A stretch of 64,000 bases of DNA, from positions 39,920,755-39,984,754 of the forward strand of contig OX419337.1 in NCBI GenBank assembly GCA_948470475.1. The letters are read 5' to 3'. Within the stretch, counting starts at the first letter, position 1, and every line of letters begins with the position of its first letter. Shown here piece after piece: positions 1 to 13,086 of this stretch. The stretch is from Galaxea fascicularis. Lineage: Eukaryota; Cnidaria; Anthozoa; Scleractinia; Euphylliidae. The notes under the pieces were generated by a model. It made no database searches, was not told the origin of the DNA, and was given only the letters and a program-made list of their open reading frames with translations. A program made the position numbers and the translations under genes.

Positions 1-819
1 GTCACGCGTATAGCAGGGTCACAAGTTCATCATCGGCGGCCATTAGTTTTTCGATGTCTCGTCAGTAAATATAGACGACGAAGGCACCGGTAGAGTGTCC
101 AAATTACTAAGCGAAGCATCCAGGCTTTTCCCTTCGTCCTACAGCCCTGCTGTGAATGCCAGTCGTTCAGCAGCGACGATCAATGAAACTCTCGGGTTCG
201 CTTAGAGACTGCTTCGGGAAAGTACATGCACCGGCCTCCGTGGGCGACTGAACTGACAATAACATTTGCGACTGAGAGCGACATGTAAAAAGTGTTAACA
301 GGCCTCCTAAATAGTATTGTGCGTGACGCGAAAGAAAACTGCAATAAAAAAAGTTTTCTTTCGCGTCACGCACGTCGGACTATAAAGCGAAGTAGGGACT
401 ACTCGTAGTCTACTATTTAGGAGCCCCCATTATCTCATATCGCAAGGGAAAATCCCAAAAAGGCATCCTACTTAAAGCGAACCGGTGCATCTGCAAACTG
501 CAGATGTTTTGAGCAGGCCTGTTAACCCTTTTTACATGTCGCTCTCAGTCGCAAATGTTATTGTCAGTTCAGTCGCCCACGGAGGCCGGTGCATGTACTT
601 TCCCGAAGCAGTCTCTAAGCGAACCCGAGAGTTTCATTGATCGTCGCTGCTGAACGACTGGCATTCACAGCAGGGCTGTAGGACGAAGGGAAAAGCCTGG
701 ATGCTTCGCTTAGTAATTTGGACACTCTACCGGTGCCTTCGTCGTCTATATTTACTGACGAGACATCGAAAAACTAATGGCCGCCGATGATGAACTTGTG
801 ACCCTGCTATACGCGTGAC
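1..819. mobile_element. Large foldback (inverted-repeat) transposon, left edge at window start
   Basis: Bases 1-306 are almost perfectly reverse-complementary to 512-819. The outermost bases read GTCACGCGTATAGCAGGGTC on the left and its complement at 800-819. The 205-bp centre has its own pairing: 301-316 with 410-424, and a separate 22-bp hairpin at 319-373. No transposase reading frame is present, so this is a non-autonomous foldback element or very large MITE. The left flank is outside the window, so a target-site duplication cannot be checked and the element may begin before base 1. The near identity of the arms suggests recent insertion or gene conversion (inference). Confidence 0.75.
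319..373. repeat. Perfect 22-bp hairpin inside the foldback element
   Basis: Positions 319-340 (GTGCGTGACGCGAAAGAAAA and two further bases) are perfectly complementary to 352-373, with an 11-base loop. It sits in the asymmetric core of the element and may be a second small insertion. Confidence 0.8.
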
Positions 820-831
820 CCTGGCCGAGCT

Positions 832-1165
832 CGTCCCAGGAAGATTAAATAGAATTTCGAAGTTTAAATCAAATACAAATTCGTAAGTTTAAATAAAATT
901 TGGAAAGTTTAAATTTAAATGAATAAAAAGGATTAAATCAAACTTAAGCAATTTTAAAAAATATTGCAGTAAGGTTTAAAATAATTTTAAATGTTTAAAT
1001 TTAAATGGAAAACAAGATAAAATAAAAAAAATTGTTTAAATTTAAATTTGAATTTGTTTAAATTTAAATTGAATTTCAGTTTAAATTTAAATACATTTTG
1101 GACATGAAGTTTAAATTTAAAAGAAAATAAGATCAAATCAAATATAAATCAACAAGGATTAAATA
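832..1165. repeat. Low-complexity TTTAAATTTAAAT tract
   Basis: About 330 bases of diverged repeats around the palindromic core TTTAAATTTAAAT, extremely AT-rich. No coding potential. Confidence 0.8.
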
Positions 1166-1189
1166 TTGCTACATATGGGCAGGCATAGT

Positions 1190-1345
1190 ATACAGGGTAT
1201 ACACGGTTTACGAGGGTAAACGGGGAATACAGGGTATATAGGGTTTACGAGGGTAAACGGGGAATACAGGGTATACAGGGTTTACGAGGGTAAACGGGGT
1301 ACACAGGGTATACAGCGTATATAGGGTATGCAGGGAATACAGAGT
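1190..1345. repeat. 37-bp minisatellite
   Basis: The segment GGTTTACGAGGGTAAACGGG recurs at 1205, 1242 and 1279, an exact 37-bp period, joined by diverged units built on GGGTATACAG. Each unit contains the small inverted repeat GTTTAC/GTAAAC. Both sides fade into degenerate copies. Confidence 0.85.
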
Positions 1346-1361
1346 GATATAGGCTATTATG

Positions 1362-1689
1362 GTTTTAGTAAAATCCAACTAGTGGTCTATTACCAATGCT
1401 GTGTTCTGATTGGTTGAGCTACTAGTAGGCTATTTGTAGCGTAAAGCGCCGGCTTTGAAAACCAAAACAATGGCGGCTGAATCGCGTTTTGCTGAAGTTT
1501 CGGACGAGTATTTGAGCTCATTATTACAAATAATATGGAATGAAGATATTTAAAGGTAGGAATGCACAAAATAAATTTGAACTGTTGACAAATGTTACCG
1601 TAAATTTGACTCCTGTTGGCGGCAAATAAGAATTAAAGTCTAGCTTTAACTAGCGAAAGATGTTTTGTCTCGATATTTTTTTGACCAAC

Positions 1690-1709
<20 letters not shown>
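1362..1709. mobile_element. MITE with 22-bp terminal inverted repeats
   Basis: GTTTTAGTAAAATCCAACTAG at 1362-1383 is perfectly matched in reverse complement at 1688-1709. The 348-bp body has no transposase frame. A clean target-site duplication is not obvious. Confidence 0.85.
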
Positions 1710-1730
<21 letters not shown>

Positions 1731-1830
1731 GGCCTCTGAGTCAACAGCCCATTCGGCCTTCGGCCTCATGGGTATTGACTCAGAGCCCATTCGGGCTCGA
1801 GGAGCTCGAGGAAAAGTTACGGGTATTTCG
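1710..1830. repeat. Palindromic repeat beside the MITE
   Basis: Imperfect hairpin: CTCTGAGTCAACAGCCCATTC (about 1733) pairs with GGGTATTGACTCAGAG (about 1770-1786), followed by CCCATTCGGGCTCGAGG. Probably the end of a larger repeat into which, or beside which, the 1362-1709 MITE inserted. No gene is seen from here to 2680. Confidence 0.55.
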
Positions 1831-2686
1831 CGTAAGCGTAACATGAAGAGGTAACCTTGTGGCTCTTGCTGAGCAACCAGGTAAAGATTTCACAGACAGT
1901 CTGGGTCTAGTAGGTACGTCATGTATGGGGAATTATATTGTACCGAACAATGACGGACTCGACTGGAGAGGGACTGGGGTATCGACTTGGACGCAATCCA
2001 GAGAAAGTCTGATTACAATAAAAAAGTACCAATAATGGAGAGGAAACCAGGTCATTTGACCAAATCAGTCCAAGAAATAGCTGGGTCTTTGTTTTGGATA
2101 AAGGTAACGCTCTTATTGAGGACGCAGTAAGTTTATTTTGACAATTTTATGATAGGATTTGCGCAGCAACTGTGCTCAAATATACCGGGAGCAGATGATC
2201 TAAATGAAAAGTTATTGACCGTGATCACCGTATTTCACGGGTGTGTTGCAAACTAACATGCATGTGGTACAATAAAGTTTTTAATTAGCCAGCATACATA
2301 TTCTGCAACTGAAGTGCCAATATGTCACACATGAAGAGGTAGATGACAAAGTCATCTCCCTGTATTCTGTAGTTTAGACCAATTCCCTCTATGCAAGGGA
2401 CATTGTTTCAGTTCTGTGGATGACAGATCGTAAGCTCAGTGGTTCAATTAGATCAAGACCTGGTCTCTCTTTATGTGGCAGCGAATTAAAAAACCCTTCA
2501 ACACCACATCATCCCTCTTCGACCAAATGTGAATGATACTGAGATTCATTCTCCTAATGATAAACATTACAAAGTGTCTCTTATATTAACAAGTGTCTCA
2601 TCACAAAGTGTCTCTCACCTTAACAAAAACAAGTACATCAAAAACTTACATGAACTATATGAAAATTGTAAATAAATCTGTATGTA

Positions 2687-2828
2687 GAGATGGCAACCTC
2701 AGGAGATTTAAAATCTGGAGATTTTTTCCCAGCCTCCTTACCCGGAGATCTGGTCACCCATACAGAAGACCAGGAGATTCATTGCATATCCAGGAGACTC
2801 CTGGATAATCCGGGAGAGTTGGCATGTA
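2687..2828. mobile_element. Short MITE-like repeat
   Basis: AGATGGCAACCTCAGGAGAT at the left and CCGGGAGAGTTGGCATGT at the right form imperfect terminal inverted repeats. The interior is made of GGAGAT/CCGGGAGA-type repeats on both strands. Two short open frames here (2593-2875) are accidental products of this repeat. Confidence 0.6.
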
Positions 2829-3004
2829 TGTGTATGCGAACCATATTCAGAGTTAAGACTTATTTGTGGACATAAGGAATACACTGAACAAAATAATGTG
2901 GAAGCAGTCACTGGTCCATCAATATTGTCCAATGGTCAACCTCAGCTGATTTGCTGATAAAAGCTCTGTATTGATTAACTATCAAAATATTGTTGTCTTC
3001 ACAG

Positions 3005-6000
3005 GTTGCTGGAATAGGAAATGATGGTGTAGGAAAGACATGTCTTGTGAAGAATTTCTGTGAGAAAAAGGTCTAAAATACTTTAAACCCTCACTGCTTC
3101 CACTTAATAGACCTATCAATGTTAAGCCACAGGGGTGGGGGAGGGGGAGGCCGGGCATAGGTGGGGTATTTGACACAAGAAGTCTACTGTTGGTCGGGAC
3201 ATTTGACTTTGAGTGGGGAATTTGTACTCTTTTGAACAATGATAACATCCCTGGGGTTGGGCATTTGAACAGAAAAAATGAAGCGAGGTCAAATCCCCCA
3301 CCTATGCCCCACTGCAGCTTAGCATTGATAGGTGCATAAATTCTATATAAAATTCCTATTTTTTAAGTCACATACATGTAGTAATAATTCTAATCCTTTT
3401 CTCACCAGTTTTCCAAAAGTTACCATCCAACAGTAGGAGTTGATTATGGTATATTCTCTGTCTTATGTTGTACAAATTATTTGATTACTGTTTTATACTT
3501 TCCAAGGAAAATAAATGAGAAATACAAGTGCTATACTGACAGACTTTTTATCACCTTCTTTCAGGTTTTAAGCTCCACAAAATTAATGGAACTGAGTGTA
3601 AGTATGTCATGTTTCCAAGGGATAGTAAGGTGCAATAACCTAATGATATAAAATTTCCTTTTCGGGTCATTGCTGTAATTCATCAGCAAATAAAATGCTA
3701 TTTAAAGAAGGTTAAAAATGTTAAAATGAAAAACTGAACCATTCAGTAATAATAATAATAATTGAAACTTATATAGCGCATTTTTCATGCCGAACATGAT
3801 CAAATGCGCTTTACAATTTAATAAAATGAATAAAAATAAATAAAATTACAAGCAGTTATGATTAAAAATAAATTAATGTATAGATAATAATCATAATAAT
3901 AATAATATTTATAATAATAATAATAATTACAAGGTAAACAATAAATATTTGACGAATTAAAATGTATAAGAATTACAAATTAAAAGCTTGTTTAAAAAGA
4001 TATGTTTTGAGGTGGCACTTAAAACTTGAGAGAGAGTCAAGGCTAGATATTTTACAGGGCAGATTGTTCCAAAGCTTCGGGGCTGCATAACAAAAAGCTC
4101 TTCCTCCAAGTGTTGAGAGTATCTTGCCACTAGGAGTCTCAAGCATAATTCTTTCGCTAGATCTGAGTAAATATCTAGTTGATGATTTCCGACTGATCAA
4201 TTTACAGATATAATCAGGTGCCATGCCGTGAATAGCTTTAAAGGTAAAGAGCAGAATTTTAAATTCAATGCGGTACTTAATTGGAAGCCAGTGAAGCTGA
4301 TATAAGACTGGTGTGATATGACTGAACTTCGGTTCCTTGAAAATTAGTCTTGCAGCTGCATTCTGAACTCTTGGTAACTTTTTAATTTGTACTTGTGAAC
4401 GTCAACAACATTAGATAAATCCTGGATGCAAATACGAATGAAATAAAAAGAGTAAAAAAATAAAATAAAATAGAAATAAAAATAGGATTATTCAGCTACA
4501 CTATAAATTATAATGGACTTAGGGATTAAAAAAGGTTTTGGTTTTTTCTTTCTTTGTATGGAGGTAACATTTCACTCTCAATATCCTCTTTCTTGCAAAT
4601 GAAATTTTCATTAACCAACATAAATTTTTTTCCTTTCATTTTCAGATAGAATCAATTTCTGGGATTTTGGTGGTCATACAGATTATGATCAAATTAGAGT
4701 AGAACTGTATGGTCAGACACAGGTAAAACTACTCTTTATGAATTGAAAAAATTATAGTTAGAAAGGTTTTGAATCAACTGATACATTTGGATCCTTGTTA
4801 TGCCCTATCTAGGCCTGTGTTCTTGTGTTCGATGTTACAAACAAGCTGTCGTTTGACTCACTGGATTATTGGCTTCAAGAGTTCACAAGTAATGGTGGCA
4901 AACAAGCTGTAATAGCTGTGGTAGCTAACAAGGTCAAACAAGTTTGTTACTTCTCTTTTTTTAGTTTATGGAGTCAAAGAGTTTGGAGACAGGATTATTT
5001 TTTCCAGTCAAAGTGAAAACATTTTGTTTAGTACCTTCCAATTTTGAGACTGATTTAAGTACATACTTAGTGACAATTCCTTACTACAAATTTTGTGCAT
5101 TTTTTGTGCTTCAACCTCTTGTTGGGGTCTTCTATGAGTAGCCTGAGTTGGGGTTCAACTTGTATAGTCTCTGTCTTCTTCTAGGAAAAATTGGATTGGA
5201 GAGGTAATCAGGCTGCTATAACTGCCTTACAGTACATGTGTGATTTATTACAGTTCTGCAAGTAAGCTCTTCCAAAAGAACACATATTAACACTAATTTA
5301 GAGGAGGTGACCAAAAGATAGGACAATAAATACACCTGTAGTTTGAACAGAGCATTTCAACCTGACTTCTACAGTCACATCACTCGCAATTTCCCCTCTG
5401 ATGTTTGTAGTTTCATTATAGACTGATTTGTCATCCAAAAGAGTTGTGAGCAGCAAAGATGGGCAGAGATGGGCCAAAGCACATGACCTGAGGTCTGCTT
5501 CTTCTTTTTCTTACTCCACCAATAAACAAGTGGGCAGGGGGTTTCCTAAAACCCTAAGAAATTAAGAGTTGTCCATATGAGGCATGGCAAAGAAAGAGTG
5601 AAAGGGGACCAGTCTGAGAAAAACATAGGGAAAGTGCCCAATTCACTGCAAGGAATATTGAATGATATGATGAGGATGATAATGATTTTTTTTGTGATGA
5701 TAAATATTCATGTACCTATTTGTGTTGAATAGGGTACATTGCAAGTGCTACTCTGACAAAGGGGATAAATGTATTGTGGGAAGTGTCAACTGGCCTGGAC
5801 ATTGACAAATTTGGGTTTGGAAAAGGCTGTGGGTGTCTAGTATTTTTAAACCTCCTTGTAAGTAGGTTGAGAGCACTCTTTACTGTTCTTAATTTCACAT
5901 GCTCTTTGTTTTAATAATTTAGACTTACTAACTTTGAAATGTGTTTGTATTGTGCAGATATTATGAGACCTCAGCAGGAAATGGCCAGGGGGTTCATGAG

Positions 6001-6090
6001 TTGTTTAGTGGCCTGCTGGCAGCAGTGGTGGAGGCAAAACTTGTCAAGGCAAAGCCAGTCATCAGCACTGAGCAAAGCAAACACAAATGA
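3005..6090 (+). CDS. Rab-like small GTPase related to the GTPase domain of DNAJC27 (5' exon missing)
   Basis: Exons seen: 3005-3070, 3409-3448, 3565-3597, 4646-4722, 4813-4932, 5185-5261 and 5958-6090, all with GT-AG borders and matching phase; they encode 181 residues ending at TGA. Ras-family boxes are visible: P-loop GNDGVGKT, switch I PTVGVDYG, G3 WDFGGH, G4 NKEKLD (a variant of NKxD), and G5 ETSAGNG. The run TVGVDYG, a DxxGH box and VFDV...SFDSLDYWL resemble the GTPase half of DNAJC27/RBJ, which in mammals carries a C-terminal J domain. Here the frame stops about 30 residues after G5, with no HPD motif and no prenylatable C-terminal cysteine. The first coding exon, upstream of 3005, was not found. 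Introns hold a MITE (3108-3336) and a LINE fragment. Alternative assignment: another Rab-like (RABL) family member. Confidence 0.8.
3108..3336. mobile_element. MITE in the GTPase-gene intron
   Basis: TAGACCTATCAATGTTAAGC (3108-3127) matches in inverted orientation GCTTAGCATTGATAGGTGCA (3317-3336), with two mismatches. The interior is GGGG-rich and non-coding. Confidence 0.8.
3745..4440 (-). mobile_element. 5'-truncated non-LTR retrotransposon (CR1/L2-like RT C-terminus)
   Basis: Read on the minus strand, 4385-3973 is open and encodes the end of a LINE reverse transcriptase. Typical tail motifs are RVQNAAARL, HWLPIKYRIEFKILL, YAAPKLWNNLP and FKCHLKTYLF. The protein end is followed by a short 3' region containing a TATATAGCGC...GCGCTTTAC segment and an AAT-repeat tail at about 3745-3760. 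The upstream RT and endonuclease parts are absent. It lies in an intron of the GTPase gene, antisense to it. Family level (CR1/L2 versus another clade) is inference. Confidence 0.8.
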
Positions 6091-6339
6091 ATCAATCCAG
6101 GACCATTCAAACTAACTCTCCTGCTCTACAGTATGCCAATACATTACCTTAACAGGAGACCTAGTTTTGACACTTTTGGTGATTGCATATCATTCTCAAG
6201 CATGTCTGGAAGTGAAGCTTTAAATCACAACACAATTAATGCCATTCAAACTGAAATCAGTGTTCATACTTCTCCCATCCTCTCATTATAAACATACAGG
6301 GAGTTTGCGTACTTGTTTTATTGTAGAACTGCTGACCGC

Positions 6340-6600
6340 CAACCAGTTGGTTCAGTCAGTAGAGTGCTGAACTACCATGTGGGAGGTCGTGGGTTCAAGC
6401 CCTGGCCGGACCAACACTCAGTGTCTTAAAATAACTGAGGAGAAAGTGCTTCCTTTGCAAATGGTTAGACTTTCCAGTGGCCAATAAGGATGATAACCTG
6501 TAGATCCTGTCTCACAACTCTTCACAATTATTTATTCCATGGCATGTTAAAGAACCACTAGGGACATAATGAACCCTGGCTGTGACCACCCCTTGGGGCA
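6340..6600 (+). mobile_element. tRNA-derived SINE
   Basis: Pol III box A-like TTGGTTCAGTCAGTAGAGT (about 6347) and box B GGTTCAAGCCC (6392-6402) are spaced as in a tRNA, followed by a non-tRNA body. The acceptor stem does not pair, so it is not a tRNA gene. The 3' boundary is approximate. Confidence 0.7.
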
Positions 6601-6700
6601 TCTATGATTTATTCTGATTGTAAACTGCACCATGCAGTCTTGTTAAAAATCCCCAAACAGTATTGTAAATTAGTCTTGAAAAGCCCCTTGGGGAAGGGTA

Positions 6701-7797
6701 ATTACAGTGCAACAACTTCAACCATGGTCACCCTCGATTTTTTAACCAATCAGAGACAAAGAATTTCGACTTTGTGGTTTTCAAAGCCAATGAAATCCAA
6801 TCCTAAATTTAATGTGGCTGTGGGAACAGATGCGACAGATCCAAAATGTCACCAAAAAAAAGCCAATTCCATTTAGAAGCCCAACCGCGACCAAACTAGA
6901 CTGCAAGCAGTCTCTCATTTGCTCTAAAATCTGTGCTACAGACTCAATATGCGAACCGCAAGTCGGTAGTTTCTACCGGCTTGTGGATTGGCAGCTCGCA
7001 TATCGTCTTCATTCCACAGATTTTAGAGCAAAAGAGAGACTGCTCACAGTCTACAACCAAACTTCGGGATTTACTGACCTGTTGAAATTTATATTAACAA
7101 TTTGAAAACAAGAAATGGCCTTTATTCCAACCATTGAACCTCACAGAAATGAAAGCCGGCAAATGTCAATCTTGTGAAATCCACAACGCATATATCAGAC
7201 TTGATCTGTTTTTTGAGCTTCCCCACTACATGGTATATAAAATATGACTGATAACATTGTCAGTCAAACTTTTCCCAGTGATCAAACATTCTCCCATTTA
7301 AATTTATAGTAAAACAGACATTTGAATGCAATGACACAGACATAATCTTGCATTTATCTCAACAGTAAAGGCTGGTTTTCACTAGAGCGTAAGCACAAGC
7401 GTAAGCATAACTGCTTCTGAAAAAAGGAAGTGAACAAAAACATATGATCACTTTGTAATGGTTGGCTTATGTAAACCTCAAAGACATTGAAAAAATTGTT
7501 AGGCCCAGTTTTGTTTTAGATTTCAACCGCTAAGGCATCTTTCACTATCAATTCAAATTTGTTTGACAAAAGGGTACTGTGGTAATCAAAATCCTTTCAT
7601 TAACTAAAACCATGCACACAGGCGCAAAATCAAATGCGGCCATTTCAAAATATTTAATTTGAATCTGCTGTGTCTGTTCCCAACACCAAGTTAAATTTAG
7701 GATTGAATTTCATTGGCTTTGAAAATCACAAAGTCGAAATTCTTTGTTAACAAACAAATCTGTCTCTGGTTGGTTAAAAACCTTGTTGCACTGTAAT
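6701..7797. mobile_element. 1.1-kb TIR element, non-coding
   Basis: ATTACAGTGCAAC at 6701-6713 and GTTGCACTGTAAT at 7785-7797 are exact complements. The inverted similarity continues inward for about 130 bases (TTTTTAACCAAYCAGAGACA..., CAAAGTCGAAATTCTTTG...). There is no transposase frame. The interior carries a second foldback (6898-7053) and a fragment GGCTGGTTTTCACTAGAGCG near 7371. Probably a non-autonomous DNA transposon with a nested insertion. Confidence 0.75.
6898..7053. mobile_element. Nested foldback MITE
   Basis: 6898-6938 (TAGACTGCAAGCAGTCTCTC... GCTCTAAAATCTGTG) pairs with 7015-7053 (CACAGATTTTAGAGC... GAGACTGCTCACAGTCTA). The interior is a second weaker inverted pair, ATATGCGAACCGCAAG / CGGCTTGTGG...GCTCGCATAT. 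Confidence 0.75.
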
Positions 7798-8955
7798 GTA
7801 TTGTATTGACTGTAAGTTTGTAAAAACAAAACTGTATAAAGTGAGAAATTATGCTACCTTGCTCTTTCACCACATTCAAAAATGTACATACTTTATTAGG
7901 TTATTGACCACCTTCTAAGAAAATGTACTCAGGTTTAGCCTTTGGCTAATAAAACAAGCTGCACCAAAAATCTGTGATCTTTAAAAGACTGTATTTACAA
8001 TAGTTCTTACAGAGCTGTCATTATTTTGTTATTTCTTTGTAGTCACATAATATATAAGTATTAAAAATTATTAATTGTCAAAAAGAAGCTACAGCACTGA
8101 CATGTTTTTCTTTAGAATGCTCATGAGGCAGGAAGAGTGTGGTGTAAATGTGTAAAATAATTCATGTTTAAAAGAGAGATGGCACCTTACTATTCTTGAC
8201 TCTAATCATACCAAAATACACGGTTTGTGAATGCCAGTGACAAGAATTTGAGGGTCCATGTTGAGGGGCAGAAGGCTAAGACTAAAATTACGCATGGCTG
8301 TAACTTTGAATCTTATCCAAGGCAAAACAATAAACAACAACAGCTGTTAACTGCTTGGTATCTTCTTCAACCTCCTCCAAGTCCATCAATTTAACTTTTG
8401 GTAACTAACACTAAAGGAGTTCACTGTACATGCCCATTAATTTCCTCTTGAGTTTTGTTTCTAGAGGCCCTAGAAAGACAAAGGAAACACAACAAATATT
8501 AGAATATGCTCATTGTGCTCTGCTGCAATTCTGCAAATTTTGTGATTCCAGGTTGATTGATCATTAACAGTTACTGTTTTTTCAAAAGCACTGATGCATT
8601 ACTGACATTGTTCTTGCTCAGGGAATGGAATCTTGTGAAAATAATAAAAATAATACCAATCCCACTGGAGAGGATGTGATAGGGTCATGTGTCTGTGCGT
8701 GTGTAGTGATATAATTTTTATTTTAAGTAATTTTGTCACCAACTGCTGCATTTCATTACTTTTGTCTCAACATCTGTAATGTCTGATGTCAAATACTCAT
8801 TCACAACCAAGCAACTGTCCACTAGCCATTTCAGAAGTGTAAGAAAGCTTCTTTTCCCAAAAGCTTGTTATAGTTTCTATGTGAGTTAGGTTGAACCCTA
8901 TAAAACCTAATCGTTGCTGACATGTTTCAGTGATTTATGGCTTCTTGTACCTGCA
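7798..8955. other. Intergenic / FAM133 3' region, nothing coding recognised
   Basis: AT-rich sequence between the TIR element and the FAM133 stop codon. The part nearest 8955 probably holds the FAM133 3' UTR. No RNA gene or repeat family recognised. Confidence 0.5.
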
Positions 8956-12560
<3,605 letters not shown>

Positions 12561-13086
12561 AATTTCTTCGTATTAAATGCAGAGTCTGGCAAAGTCTTGC
12601 AAAGCAAACCTGGAGATAAAATTAAGCTATGAAGGCACGAATTTCATTTCAATCTATTTGACGGGCCCCTTCGTGAAGAAAGAAACCGCTACAGTGATTG
12701 ACGGGCGACTCTGCCTGGTTCCTAGGCGTCTGTATTTCGCCGCGAAATGAATTGATCGTGAGGGCCTGAGAGGAACCTGTACAGAAAGGGCGACTTGGTA
12801 TCCTGTCGTTCCCTTTTGTTCTGTATTTTGTCAAGACAATGTATTTACAGCTTCTATTTCATCCCCGACCCAGGGAAACTCAGAATTTAAAGGAATAATA
12901 TTCCCATTCTTTTTCATAATATTCTACGCGAACAGATTCTCTTTGACCCCGCTCTTCCGGGCCTCCCTCTCCCCCATGTCCATCTGGTAGGAATTGCAGA
13001 TTCGTGCATACGACAAAACGACAAAACTAATGGTGGAATAATCTTAATAGAGACTATTCTTGATCCTCATTTGATTCTGCAAAAGA
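12561..13086. promoter_or_regulatory. Putative bidirectional promoter region
   Basis: The 526 bases between the divergent start codons of FAM133 (-) and the 13087 gene (+). No TATA box stands out and no other gene fits, so a shared head-to-head promoter is inferred from position only. Confidence 0.35.

Noticed and set aside
6347..6420. Possible tRNA gene
   Set aside because: Boxes A and B are present but no acceptor stem or clean cloverleaf forms, and a SINE-like body follows. The same applies at 43525, 61144 and 63640.
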